Of a DNA stretch of 25,526 nucleotides, positions 8,497-16,624 are shown one piece after another; within the stretch, counting starts at the first letter, position 1; every line of letters starts with the position of its first letter. The stretch spans positions 1 to 25,526 of the forward strand of contig JBMNOD010000051.1 of NCBI GenBank assembly GCA_050942875.1. Direction: 5' to 3'. Below the pieces are notes generated by a model. It saw only the letters and a list, made by a program, of their open reading frames with translations, had not been told where the DNA came from and did no database searches. Source of the DNA: JAAZAI01 sp050942875 (GTDB taxonomy: Bacteria > Verrucomicrobiota > Kiritimatiellia > RFP12 > UBA3636). Made by a program: the position numbers and the translations under genes.

Positions 8497-8526
8497 ATTA
8501 TCAAGAAACATCGTGCTTCCTGTCCA
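8497..8526 (-). promoter_or_regulatory. Promoter of the flippase-propeller gene, possibly leaderless
   Basis: On the minus strand TGGACA (8526-8521), an 18-base spacer and GATAAT (8502-8497) each match consensus at five of six positions. Only eight bases separate the -10 box from the ATG at 8488, so a transcript from here would be leaderless or nearly so. No Shine-Dalgarno is visible. Confidence 0.5.
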
Positions 8527-8539
8527 GAGGAATTTGTTT

Positions 8540-8566
8540 GAAACGGAAACTCGAAACAGGAAACTG
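8540..8566. repeat. Heptamer-like GAAAC array
   Basis: Four adjoining units of the form GAAACNS, six or seven bases long, run through 8540-8566. They belong to the group of short arrays of about seven-base period seen elsewhere in the window. Confidence 0.45.
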
Positions 8567-8674
8567 GGCTGAAATGGCGTCGACGAGTTGGCTGCCGTGC
8601 TTCCTGTCCACCCCGTCCTCAACGTCCACTATGTCCAATGAAGGCAGCTGAAAATGTTTTTTCTCGCCGATGGT

Positions 8675-8704
8675 TTGACATGTGCACCGAAAACCGGGTA
8701 GAAT
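8675..8704 (+). promoter_or_regulatory. Strong sigma70-type promoter of the small cysteine-rich gene
   Basis: A perfect TTGACA (8675-8680), an 18-base spacer and TAGAAT (8699-8704) give the closest match to consensus in the window. A start near 8711 leaves a leader of about 50 bases, ending in the ribosome site AGGAG at 8751-8755. Confidence 0.75.
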
Positions 8705-8762
8705 TTAAACGACTCAACTCAACAACGTAGCAGAACCCCTATAATGCACAAGGAGACCTGAA

Positions 8763-8903
8763 ATGAGCGACAAGACGATCAAGACAGACTGCCCCTGCAC
8801 ATGGCCGGGATGCCCGCGGCACGGAGACTGCCAAGCCTGCAAAGCCTACCACCACGCCCGAGGCGAAAAAACATCCTGCGAGAAGAAGCGGGAGCAATTC
8901 TAG
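8763..8903 (+). CDS. Small cysteine-rich protein, possible metal-binding
   Basis: This 46-residue protein has five cysteines and three histidines. The spacing in TDCPCTWPGCPRHGDCQACKAY is Cys-X-Cys-X4-Cys-X2-His-X2-Cys-X2-Cys, followed by a His-His pair and a sixth Cys near the end (Cys-Glu-Lys-Lys). It resembles the short CxC...CxxHGxCxxC proteins found in many anaerobes, whose function is unknown. Metal binding, probably zinc or iron, is inferred only from the ligands. The call rests on the near-consensus promoter at 8675-8704, AGGAG seven bases before the ATG at 8763, and the compact cysteine pattern. It stands alone between a divergent membrane gene and a repeat element. Confidence 0.75.
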   Translation: MSDKTIKTDCPCTWPGCPRHGDCQACKAYHHARGEKTSCEKKREQF

Positions 8904-8921
8904 TCGCTGGTTTCCCTTGGC

Positions 8922-9120
8922 GAGGAGCGAGAAGGGCGTAGAGCGTCGTTTCCGCTGGGACTCCTGCCCCAGACCCTGGGAACGACCTGCGTGGGTGGCG
9001 GCCGTTGCGGCTGCGCCGCGTGGGGATTGTCCATTGAAGACACGAAAGCACGGAAAAGGGCAGGTTGGAATGGGGCCTGGGGTGTACCCAGCCTGAACTT
9101 CTCTCCATGCTCTTCGCTCT
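8922..9120. repeat. Inverted-repeat element, copy 1 (MITE-like)
   Basis: This non-coding element is bounded by imperfect inverted arms at about 8922-8980 and 9072-9120. Each arm carries a core like CTGGGRCTCC-GCCCCAGACC and an outer GAG/AGAG-rich end. The arms and their order match the element at 24494-24658, while the interiors differ. There is no coding capacity, so it resembles a non-autonomous mobile element. It fills the gap between the cysteine-rich gene and the glycosyltransferase. Confidence 0.6.
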
Positions 9121-9122
9121 AA

Positions 9123-9944
9123 CTAAACCAGACGCTCCAACCCCGCCTCGCAGCGCGCGGGAACGAACAGGCGCCGGAAGTAGCGGCGGTTCGGGCGGTC
9201 CCGGCGGCGCTTCAGGGCCTGGGGCGCAAGCGACGGATGCCAGAGGTGCAGCGCGCGCGCGTCGTCGATCACGCTGAAGGGGCGGGTGCCGGCTGAATAC
9301 AGGCGGCGGGCGAAATCGTCGTCCTCGTAGCCCCAGCCGACGTAGCGCTCGTCGAAGCCGTTCACGCGCCAGACGTCGTCGCGGAAAAGCGAAAAGTGGC
9401 AGCCGAGGAGCTTGGGCTTGTGGCCCTTGGCAAGATGCCAGCGGCGTAGCCGAGACTGTTTTTTGTGCTGGACGCTTGCCTCGTTTGATTCCGTGAAGTC
9501 CGCCTGTTTCCAAGCGCGATCCCAGTCCTCCGCCGTTGGCGCGGGATCCTTCTGCATCAATTCGCGCGTGGTTTCCTCGGAGAGAATGCCGCGGTGGCCG
9601 GCGAGCAGCCGGCGCGGCGCGGCGCATCGTTCATGGACGGCCAGCGCGTCGGGGAGCAGCGCGATGTCGCAGTCCGCAAAGACCAGGTAGTCGCCCGTGG
9701 CGACGCGAATCGCGCGGTTGCGCCCGGCGGAGAGGCGGTAGCCATTGTGAGGCTCCCAAATGCGTTTCGAGAGGATGCCGCAGGCTGCGAGATGGCGTTC
9801 GACCGCGGCGGCGTTGTCCGGGTCGGATCCATCGTCGGACACGACGACCTCGTCCGGTCGGCGCGTCTGGATTTCGAGCGCCGCGAGAAAGAGCCGGAGA
9901 TGCTCCGGACGGTTGTAGACGGTGGTGATGACGCTAATCTTCAT
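9123..9944 (-). CDS. Family 2 glycosyltransferase
   Basis: This 273-residue GT-A fold glycosyltransferase would move a sugar from a nucleotide donor to a cell-surface glycan at the cytoplasmic face. The N-terminal nucleotide-binding part is ISVITTVYNRPEHLRLF followed by VVSDDGS. The metal-binding DXD-like motif is in FADCDIALLPD. Near the C-terminus GWGYEDDDFARRL matches the acidic signature of the galactosyltransferase-type C-terminal domain. The ATG at 9944 opens directly on MKISVIT and overlaps the end of the upstream ligase gene by 11 bases; the in-frame extension upstream lies within that gene. No clear Shine-Dalgarno is present, so translation is probably coupled. Sugar and acceptor cannot be told from sequence. 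Confidence 0.9.
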   Translation of the reverse strand: MKISVITTVYNRPEHLRLFLAALEIQTRRPDEVVVSDDGSDPDNAAAVERHLAACGILSKRIWEPHNGYRLSAGRNRAIRVATGDYLVFADCDIALLPDALAVHERCAAPRRLLAGHRGILSEETTRELMQKDPAPTAEDWDRAWKQADFTESNEASVQHKKQSRLRRWHLAKGHKPKLLGCHFSLFRDDVWRVNGFDERYVGWGYEDDDFARRLYSAGTRPFSVIDDARALHLWHPSLAPQALKRRRDRPNRRYFRRLFVPARCEAGLERLV

Positions 9945-11262
9945 GGGGCAGGGCGTTCCAGGCCGCAAGCAGCGCGAGCAGGAAAAATTGCGAATGACGG
10001 ATCACGTGGTCCGGGTAGTCCCAGACGCCGTAGAGGAGGATGAAGGCCAGGCACGTCACAAGCGTGCCGCCCAAGCCCCGCGCCCGAAGCTCGGCCCACC
10101 ACCCTCGGATCCGCGCCGGACGCGAAACGCGCACCAAGGTTCGGGCCGAGGCGAAGGCAAGCTGGATCCAGGCGACAAGGCAGACGGCCAGCCCCAGCCA
10201 GCCGCCTTCAAAGCGCACCATCCGCCAGTACGAATGGGCGTGGGGGAAAATCAAATTGCCATCCCGGGTAAAAGGCGCGCGTTGATTCGGATTTTCGTAG
10301 TAGGCGCGTTTGAACGCCTTCTTGCCGAAGCCAAAGCCGACCCACGGACTCCAATCGCTCAGCAGTTTCGACGTGTGGTTCCACACGATGGTGCGATTGT
10401 TGAAGCGACGCATGGTGGCGCCATCGTTGAAACGCGGATTGACAATGCCCCGAACAGACCAAAGGCCAAGCATGGCGAGCACAACGACAAAAAAGGCGGC
10501 CGCGCGGGCGCGCCAGCCGGGCAGCAGGACGACCGGCGCCGCCAGCGCCGTCATGGCGAACACGGCTTGCGGGCCGCGCGAGCCCATCATCCACAGATAG
10601 CCCAGGGCGAGTCCGGCTCCGACGACGAGCGCCACCGCCTGGCGACGGTTCGCCACCCCGGCGACAAGGCGCCCGCCAAAGATGAATGCGCAGAGCCCCG
10701 CCATCATGCTCGAAACGTTCGGGTGCGTGTAAAGGTAGGGTTCCACATAACGCGCCTGCTCCAGCAGCTTGCGGCCCAAGCCCAGGTTGCCGACGAGCCG
10801 GAACGTCTCCAGCACCAGCATCAGCGTCACAAAGCCCGCCGCCATCAGAAGGCCGTTCCAGATTCGGCGGTTTGAAGTCGCCACGGCCGGCAGGCCGACA
10901 ACGCCCAGCATGAACGGCAGGATTTTGACGATGTCCCGGAATGTGCCTTTCGGGTGCACGCTCCAGGTGAGCGACGCCACGACGACGAGCGCGGCCGCGA
11001 GGAAGCTGGCGCCGACGGCGTTCCCCCAGGCGCGCTTGAGCCGCGGCCAATGCCGGAGGCCATGGAGGCCGACGCCCACGCAGACGACGGTTGCAAGCCC
11101 CCCGGAGGGGTGGCACCAGAACGCGGCGCTGGCCGCAAGAGCCAGAATCCAGCGCCCAAGCGATCCGGTCAGACGATCGCGCAAGGCGCAGGAACGTCCG
11201 CCATCGCCCTCGACCATCGGTTGCGGCGCATTCGCGCCAAAGCTTGCCCCTTTGTCTTTCAT
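9934..11262 (-). CDS. O-antigen ligase/polymerase-like membrane protein
   Basis: This 442-residue polytopic membrane protein has about ten hydrophobic segments, of the Wzy_C/O-antigen ligase family. Such proteins join or polymerise undecaprenyl-linked glycans at the periplasmic face. The large loop region contains MGSRGPQ and, further on, HAHSYW, both typical of the family's conserved Arg and His positions. The N-terminal 35 residues are polar and probably cytoplasmic. The ATG at 11262 is the most upstream; one at 11217 is possible, and neither has a strong ribosome site. It overlaps the following glycosyltransferase gene by 11 bases, so the two probably serve one surface polysaccharide. Ligase and polymerase cannot be separated by sequence alone. 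Confidence 0.85.
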   Translation of the reverse strand: MKDKGASFGANAPQPMVEGDGGRSCALRDRLTGSLGRWILALAASAAFWCHPSGGLATVVCVGVGLHGLRHWPRLKRAWGNAVGASFLAAALVVVASLTWSVHPKGTFRDIVKILPFMLGVVGLPAVATSNRRIWNGLLMAAGFVTLMLVLETFRLVGNLGLGRKLLEQARYVEPYLYTHPNVSSMMAGLCAFIFGGRLVAGVANRRQAVALVVGAGLALGYLWMMGSRGPQAVFAMTALAAPVVLLPGWRARAAAFFVVVLAMLGLWSVRGIVNPRFNDGATMRRFNNRTIVWNHTSKLLSDWSPWVGFGFGKKAFKRAYYENPNQRAPFTRDGNLIFPHAHSYWRMVRFEGGWLGLAVCLVAWIQLAFASARTLVRVSRPARIRGWWAELRARGLGGTLVTCLAFILLYGVWDYPDHVIRHSQFFLLALLAAWNALPHED

Positions 11263-11290
11263 GCCGGAAAGGTTACCAAAACGCCGCCTG

Positions 11291-11320
11291 AAGCGGAAGG
11301 GCTAAATGCTTCCGCTTTTT
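11291..11320 (+). terminator. Hairpin with T-run, possible terminator
   Basis: AAGCGGAAG (11291-11299) pairs exactly with CTTCCGCTT (11309-11317) across a nine-base loop, and the T-run continues to 11320. This is terminator-shaped only for plus-strand transcription. No plus-strand gene ends here, and on the minus strand it lies in the leader of the ligase gene. It might stop antisense transcription or act as a leader hairpin. Confidence 0.35.
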
Positions 11321-11363
11321 GGGGTCTGCCCCCTGGTGATGCGGACGATGTTTTTGTTTTCCC

Positions 11364-11385
11364 GTCACACATTCGAATATGTGAC
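11364..11385. promoter_or_regulatory. 22-base near-perfect palindrome, possible operator
   Basis: The sequence reads GTCACA, then CATTCGAATA, then TGTGAC, symmetric over 22 bases except for one pair. It lies between the divergent ligase gene and creD. Its half-sites are the reverse of the CRP arrangement, so it is not a CRP site. The symmetry suggests a dimeric regulator, unidentified. Confidence 0.4.
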
Positions 11386-11420
11386 ACTGGGGCGCGGCGC
11401 GGGCGGATGGAGCAGATCTT

Positions 11421-11450
11421 CATAATCTTGAAGAAAAATTCCAGATTATG
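11421..11450. repeat. Inverted repeat, 12-base arms
   Basis: CATAATCTTGAA (11421-11432) and TTCCAGATTATG (11439-11450) are reverse complements with a single mismatch, around a six-base loop. The AT-rich arms stand out from their GC-rich surroundings. It is either a second operator or a small cruciform between the divergent units. The rest of 11263-11670 holds a GCCGCCAATGCGCC direct repeat and no gene. Confidence 0.4.
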
Positions 11451-11545
11451 GTGGGTGGCTGTGTGATGACTCTGACGCGCACGGCATTGCCGTTGCGCCG
11501 CCAATGCGCCAAGGCAGCCGCCAATGCGCCGGTGTGAACCCGTTC

Positions 11546-11574
11546 TTGTCCTCGCCGTCCTTTTGTGCGATAAT
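11546..11574 (+). promoter_or_regulatory. Likely promoter of creD-cstA
   Basis: TTGTCC (11546-11551), a 17-base spacer ending in TGC, and GATAAT (11569-11574) form an extended -10 promoter. It would give a leader of about 90 bases before the ATG at 11671. A 12-base palindrome, ATGCCCGGGCAT, lies in that leader at 11634-11645. Confidence 0.5.
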
Positions 11575-11670
11575 GGGCGCGCTTCACCTACATAATAAAG
11601 AAAGCACGCACTGCCAAGAAGGCGTTTTTGATGATGCCCGGGCATTTTCTCGGTCATAGAAAGGCCAAAC

Positions 11671-13056
11671 ATGAACGCAAGCATGCCTCCACCCCTCCCC
11701 GTTATCGCCGCCCGCCGCTTTGTGTCGGCGTTCAAGCCGCTTTTCATAGGCGTGCTTGCCTTGCTTTTGCTGATTCCGCTGATGATGGTTCGGTCGCTCT
11801 TGTCCGAACGCCAGCATCGCCGCGCCGAGGCAATCTCCAACATCACCGAGACGTGGGGGCAGAGCCAGACGCTGATCGGGCCGGTTCTCGTCGTGCCCTA
11901 CCAAATTCCCGTCAAGACCCGTCGCGAGCAGCGCGTGGACAACCAGATCGAGTCGGTCGATGTGACCAGTTGGTCAACCGCCTATGGCTGCTTCCTCCCC
12001 ACGAACCTCCAGGTCGTCGGCTCGCTCGACCCGAGCGTCCTCCACCGGGGGATTTACGAAGCCGCCGTCTATCGCGGAGATTTTTCTTTGAAAGGGGCGT
12101 TCGCCCCGCCTGATTTCAGCGAGTGGAAGATCGAACCGGAAAACATCTTGTGGGACGAAGCCGTCGTCCTGATCTCCGTCTCCGATCCCCGAGGGCTTTC
12201 CGATTCGCTGGTCCTGCAATTCGGCGACGCGCCCTTGACGCTTGAGCCGGGGTCGAACTTGGCTTCCTTTGATCGCCCGTTGCGCACGCGCATTCCGGAT
12301 GGCGTGCTGAAGCCAGACGAAGCGATGCCGTTCACCCTTGACCTGAAGCTCAACGGCAGCCGGAGCCTGCTGATCGCCCCGGTCGGCATGCAGACGCACG
12401 TTGCGCTCGATTCCACCTGGGCGGATCCCAGCTTCCAGGGCGCGTTCCTGCCGGTCGAGCGCGAGGTCGCGCCGGCCGGATTCAAGGCGAACTGGCAAGT
12501 GTCCTACTACGGGCGCCCCGTCCCGCAGTCCTGGACGAGCGCGGACGGCTCAAGCGCCGTCGCCGGCCTCAAAAACTGCGCCTTCGGCGTCAGCCTCGTG
12601 ACGCCGGTGGACAACTACCGCCTCGTCGAGCGGTCGCTGAAGTACGGCATTCTCTTCATCGTGCTGATTTTCACCGCCTTCTTTCTCTTCGAGACGCTGG
12701 CCCGGCTCCGGATCCATCCGCTCCAATACCTGCTGGTCGGGGCGGCGCTTTGCATCTTCTACCTCATCCTGCTGGCGTTGTCGGAGATCCAGGCCTTCTG
12801 GAGCGCCTACCTTGTCGCGGCCGTCGCCTCGACGGCGCTCGTCACGGGGTACAGCGCCGCCATCCTCGGTCGCCGTCGCCGCGCCGGCGTGATCGGGCTC
12901 GAACTCGTCCTGATCTACGGCTTCCTGTACACAACGCTTCAGCTTCAGGACTACGCCCTCGTACTCGGTTCCGTCGGGCTTTTTGCCGCCCTCGCCGTCG
13001 TGATGTACTCCACGCGCCGGGTGAACTGGTACTCCGGGCAAAAGACTGAAGGATAA
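11671..13056 (+). CDS. creD: CreD-family inner membrane protein
   Basis: This 461-residue member of the CreD family is an inner-membrane protein linked in proteobacteria to envelope integrity, colicin tolerance and beta-lactam response. It has one N-terminal membrane segment (about 24-42), a large external domain to about 325, and a cluster of C-terminal segments. The family hallmarks are present: ITETWGQSQTLIGPVLVVPY after the first segment, and VDNYRLVERSLKYGILFI followed by FTAFFLFE before the membrane cluster. The start has AAAGG nine bases upstream. cstA follows after only 23 bases, so they are probably cotranscribed. In E. coli both creD and cstA are responsive to carbon and metabolic state, but no creBC two-component genes are visible here. 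The molecular activity of the family remains unknown. Confidence 0.93.
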   Translation: MNASMPPPLPVIAARRFVSAFKPLFIGVLALLLLIPLMMVRSLLSERQHRRAEAISNITETWGQSQTLIGPVLVVPYQIPVKTRREQRVDNQIESVDVTSWSTAYGCFLPTNLQVVGSLDPSVLHRGIYEAAVYRGDFSLKGAFAPPDFSEWKIEPENILWDEAVVLISVSDPRGLSDSLVLQFGDAPLTLEPGSNLASFDRPLRTRIPDGVLKPDEAMPFTLDLKLNGSRSLLIAPVGMQTHVALDSTWADPSFQGAFLPVEREVAPAGFKANWQVSYYGRPVPQSWTSADGSSAVAGLKNCAFGVSLVTPVDNYRLVERSLKYGILFIVLIFTAFFLFETLARLRIHPLQYLLVGAALCIFYLILLALSEIQAFWSAYLVAAVASTALVTGYSAAILGRRRRAGVIGLELVLIYGFLYTTLQLQDYALVLGSVGLFAALAVVMYSTRRVNWYSGQKTEG

Positions 13057-13079
13057 ACAATCGAAAACGGAAATCTCTC

Positions 13080-14780
13080 ATGAACGGAATCACCCTGCTT
13101 CTTGGCGCGGTCGCCTTTTATGGCGTAGCCTATTTTCTCTATGGCGGCTTTCTGAGACGCCTCTTCGGTCTGGATCGGAACCGACCCACGCCGGCGCACA
13201 CGATGCGCGACGACATCGACTACGCGCCGACCAACCCGTTCGTGCTCTTCGGGCACCACTTTGCGAGCATCGCGGGCGCCGGGCCGATTGTCGGCCCGAT
13301 CATGGCGGTCTACTTCGGGTGGGGCCCGGTGGTGCTGTGGCTGTTGTTCGGCTGCGTCTTCATCGGCGCCTTCCACGATTTCGCGGCCATGGCGCTGAGC
13401 GTCCGCAACCAGGGGCGCAGCATCGCCTCCATCATCGAGCAGTACATCGGCTACGTCGGGCGTCAGCTTTTCCTCGTCTTTTGCTGGTCCACGCTCGTCC
13501 TCGTCGTGGCCGTGTTCGCCCGGCTCGTCGCCACCGGCTTCGTCAGCAACCCCGCCGTCGCCACTTCGTCGCTTTTGTTCATCGCCATCGCCCCGCCCTT
13601 CGGCTGGCTCGTCTATCGCCGCGGCGTGTCGATCCTGACGGGGTCGCTGATCTTCGTGCCGCTGGTGTTCTTCTTCGTCTGGCTCGGCACGAAAATCCCC
13701 TTCGACCTGATGGCGCTGCTCGGCACGACAAAGGATCAAACGGAACTGATCTGGATCATCGTGCTGATGGTCTACTGCGCCGCCGCCTCGACGCTCCCGG
13801 TCTGGCTGATGCTCCAGCCGCGCGACTACCTCAACTCCTACCTGCTCTACGGCATGCTTGCGTTCGGGATCGCCGGGATTCTTTTCTACCAGCCGACGAT
13901 CCAGATGCCGGTGTTCGAAGGTTTCGTCGCGCCGAACTTCTCCGGCGTCAAGACGTCCCTCTTCCCCTTTGTCTTCGTCACGATCGCGTGCGGCGCCTGC
14001 TCGGGTTTCCATGCGCTGGTGTCCTCGGGCACGACGGCCAAGCAGCTCGACAAGGAGACGCACGCGCAGCCCGTCGGCTACGGCGCCATGCTGTTGGAGG
14101 GCATCCTGGGCATCGTCGCCTTGATTTCCGTGGCCTACCTCACTCGCGACCAGATCATTGCCGCCGGCGGCACCAAAGACGCCGCGACGCTCTTCGCGCG
14201 CGGCCTCGCGGTCTTCGGCACGAAGTTCGGCGTGAACGAGACGATCGGCACCGCCTTCGTCTCGCTGTCCGTCTCCGCCTTCCTGATGACGTCGCTCGAC
14301 ACCGCGACGCGCCTGGCGCGCTTCACGCTGCAGGAGCTCTTCGCGCCGCCCGCCGAGGCGGCGGTCGCAGCGGCGGCATCCAGCACCCCCCAAAAGCGCC
14401 CGATCTCCAAGTTCTTCGGCAACATGTACGTCGCCACGCTGGCGTCCGTGCTCGTGGCGCTGTGGCTCGCCTTCGGCGAATCGGATCGCATCTGGCCCGT
14501 GTTCGGCGCCTCGAACCAGCTTCTCGCCGCGCTGACGCTGCTCGTCGCGTCGCTCTGGCTCATCCGGCGCCGGGCGAAGCCGCTGGTGGCGATCATCCCG
14601 ATGGCGGTCATGCTCGCCGTCAGCGGCACGGCGCTCTTCCAGCTCGCCGGGCGCGAGCTGCGCAAGGCCGGCAACATCTCGCTCGGCGTCATCTGCGTGG
14701 CGCTCCTCGCGCTCGCTGCGGTTCTGGCCGTCATGAGCGCGCGTTCCGTTGCGCAGGAATTACGCAAGAATCGCAATTAG
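13080..14780 (+). CDS. cstA: CstA-family carbon starvation/peptide-pyruvate transporter
   Basis: This 566-residue polytopic inner-membrane protein of the CstA family takes up peptides or pyruvate by ion coupling in characterised relatives. FGHHFASIAGAGPIVGP near residue 60 is the family signature, followed by FGCVFIGAFHDF and, centrally, ACGACSGFHALVSSGTTAKQ. It has roughly fourteen to sixteen hydrophobic segments. It is shorter than E. coli CstA (701) but similar to the short form of other phyla. The ATG at 13080 opens directly on the first membrane segment, with GGAAAT about ten bases before. Its TAG stop lies in the first unit of a TAGCGGCTAGCG repeat. It follows creD and precedes an S15-type hydrolase, which fits peptide import and breakdown. 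Confidence 0.94.
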   Translation: MNGITLLLGAVAFYGVAYFLYGGFLRRLFGLDRNRPTPAHTMRDDIDYAPTNPFVLFGHHFASIAGAGPIVGPIMAVYFGWGPVVLWLLFGCVFIGAFHDFAAMALSVRNQGRSIASIIEQYIGYVGRQLFLVFCWSTLVLVVAVFARLVATGFVSNPAVATSSLLFIAIAPPFGWLVYRRGVSILTGSLIFVPLVFFFVWLGTKIPFDLMALLGTTKDQTELIWIIVLMVYCAAASTLPVWLMLQPRDYLNSYLLYGMLAFGIAGILFYQPTIQMPVFEGFVAPNFSGVKTSLFPFVFVTIACGACSGFHALVSSGTTAKQLDKETHAQPVGYGAMLLEGILGIVALISVAYLTRDQIIAAGGTKDAATLFARGLAVFGTKFGVNETIGTAFVSLSVSAFLMTSLDTATRLARFTLQELFAPPAEAAVAAAASSTPQKRPISKFFGNMYVATLASVLVALWLAFGESDRIWPVFGASNQLLAALTLLVASLWLIRRRAKPLVAIIPMAVMLAVSGTALFQLAGRELRKAGNISLGVICVALLALAAVLAVMSARSVAQELRKNRN

Positions 14781-14852
14781 CGGCTAGCGCCTTCGGTTCC
14801 ACACTTCCCACTCCCAGATCCTTTTCGATCCTGATGGCTAGAGCTTTTCCAT

Positions 14853-14880
14853 GTAATTTACAATTCGCAATTCGTAATTT
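14853..14880. repeat. Heptamer array GTAATTT/CAATTC
   Basis: Four exact seven-base units read GTAATTT, ACAATTC, GCAATTC, GTAATTT. The same family recurs at 19819-19847. The array ends 16 bases before the start of the S15 hydrolase. Confidence 0.6.
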
Positions 14881-14896
14881 CCCCACCTCTCGCTTC

Positions 14897-16531
14897 ATGC
14901 TTGCCATGCTTCCTTCCCTTCTTCCTCTTGATGGCCCTCATGGACCGCTCCACTGTTACGAAGAGATGGTGCCGATGCCTGATGGCGTCCGCCTCTATAC
15001 GTGCGGCACGGTGCCGCCATCCGGCGAAAAACGGCCCATCATCGTCATGCGCAATCCGTACTGTCCTGACGGTCCGGGCGACATGGCGGCCTTTGTCTCG
15101 GAGGGCGCCACGGCGCCCGAAGCCGCGCGCCGTGGCTACGCATTTGTCTTGCAGCATTGCCGCGGCACCGGCGGAAGCGAGGGCGTATTCGAACCCTACA
15201 CGAACGAGCGCGCCGACGGCCTTGCGTTCCTCGACTGGCTTCGGCGCCTGCCATTTTACAACGGCGAAATTTATGTCGCTGGTGGAAGTTACCTCGCGAG
15301 CGTCCACTACGCCTATCTCAACACCAATCCGGCAGATGTAAAAGGCGCGTATCTCATGGTCCAGGATTGCGACCGCTACAACGTGCTTTTCCGCAACGGA
15401 TTTTTCAAGATCGGCCTGCACGGCAACTGGTTCCTCTCGCATTACTACAAGAAGGACGCCACACTCCCGCGCGACGCCTCCGTCCTTCTCTCCGACATCC
15501 CGCTTCTCGACTTCGCCCGCCGCTATTGGGGGCGAGACGTGCCGCTTTTCTCCGAGCCGTTCCGTCACCCGGATCGCGACGACCCGTGGTGGCGCACCAC
15601 AGAAGCCAACGGCTGCTTTCGGGAGGCCCTTTCGCGCTCCACGATGCCGGTGCTGCTCTCGACCGGTTTTTACGATCTCTACACCGACGGCGTGAATGAG
15701 ATGTGGCGTTCGCTCCCGCCGGAACGCCGGGCGAACTCGACGCTCGTCATCGACGCCGCCGGTCACGGCGGTGACTCGCCGCTTACCGGCCCCGACGCGC
15801 CTGCATCCGCCAACTTCCAAGGCGGCGCGCGGCGCAATGGCGTGCCGTCGATGTACGACTGGTTCGACGCCATCCGCACTGGACGCCCCTGTGCAGGCGT
15901 GAAACTGGGCACGGCCAAGTATTTTGCGCTTTGGGAAAACCGCTGGATCACGGCGGCCGCGCTGGTTGATGGTCCGCGCACGGTCGCGCTGCCGCTGGGC
16001 AAGGGCGAGGTTTCATGGATCTATGATCCACGCCGTGAACTGCCGAATTTCCCCGGGTCGGGCGGACTCTGCTTCGGCGACATGCAGGCGCAGCCCGAAC
16101 CTGACTTCCGGGATGACGTGCGGAGCGTCCTCCTTCCGCCGCTCACGGAAAGACTTGATGTGCGTGGACGTCCGAAGGCCCGGCTCCGTGTGAAGAGCGA
16201 TTGCGAAGACACGGCGTTTTACATCCGCCTTTCCGTTGACAAAGGCGACGGCGTCTGGTGGCTCCTTCGCGACGACATCGTTGCGATTTCCACCTTTGCC
16301 CCAGACTACAAACCCGGCACTTGGATCGACGTCCACTACCGCTTTGCCGATCATGCGTTCCGCCTTGAAAAGGGCGACCGTCTTCGTGTCGACCTGGCTA
16401 GCGCCTGCCAGCTCTTCACGCCGCATACGAATGTCCGCGGTCTCCAGAGCGCAATCCGCAATCCCCTCATCGCTGAAAACGCCGTCCGTCTTGAGGAGTC
16501 CGAATTGCTTTTCCATGTTCTGGAAAATTGA
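14897..16531 (+). CDS. CocE/NonD (S15) family alpha/beta hydrolase or X-Pro peptidase
   Basis: This 544-residue hydrolase has the peptidase S15 arrangement: an N-terminal alpha/beta-hydrolase domain with a helical cap, then a C-terminal jelly-roll domain (about 330-544). The nucleophile elbow AGGSYLAS puts the serine at 131. The likely acid is Asp260 in GFYDLYTDG and the base His290 in DAAGHGG. HCRGTGGSEG (87-96) is the typical oxyanion-region segment. No signal peptide is seen, so it is probably cytoplasmic. The frame is open far upstream inside cstA in another register, but homology begins near YEEMVPMPDGVRLYT, so I take the ATG at 14897 (14906 is possible); neither has a good ribosome site. 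Relatives include X-Pro dipeptidyl peptidases and ester hydrolases. Placement after cstA favours peptides; this is inference. Confidence 0.88.
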   Translation: MLAMLPSLLPLDGPHGPLHCYEEMVPMPDGVRLYTCGTVPPSGEKRPIIVMRNPYCPDGPGDMAAFVSEGATAPEAARRGYAFVLQHCRGTGGSEGVFEPYTNERADGLAFLDWLRRLPFYNGEIYVAGGSYLASVHYAYLNTNPADVKGAYLMVQDCDRYNVLFRNGFFKIGLHGNWFLSHYYKKDATLPRDASVLLSDIPLLDFARRYWGRDVPLFSEPFRHPDRDDPWWRTTEANGCFREALSRSTMPVLLSTGFYDLYTDGVNEMWRSLPPERRANSTLVIDAAGHGGDSPLTGPDAPASANFQGGARRNGVPSMYDWFDAIRTGRPCAGVKLGTAKYFALWENRWITAAALVDGPRTVALPLGKGEVSWIYDPRRELPNFPGSGGLCFGDMQAQPEPDFRDDVRSVLLPPLTERLDVRGRPKARLRVKSDCEDTAFYIRLSVDKGDGVWWLLRDDIVAISTFAPDYKPGTWIDVHYRFADHAFRLEKGDRLRVDLASACQLFTPHTNVRGLQSAIRNPLIAENAVRLEESELLFHVLEN

Positions 16532-16624
16532 ACCTAAAAAGTTGAAATTAGGCGCTGAAGCCCGAATTCTTGATTCAGCCCCCTTGGTGTGTGGCAACTC
16601 TGTTGAACCACACCCATAGGGAAG

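Noticed and set aside
11364..11385. CRP binding site
   Set aside because: The half-sites are inverted relative to TGTGA-N6-TCACA, so it does not fit CRP.
13319..14896. Upstream part of the frame that becomes the S15 hydrolase
   Set aside because: The frame is open through cstA in another register, but the translation is low-complexity Arg/His-rich and homology starts only after 14897.
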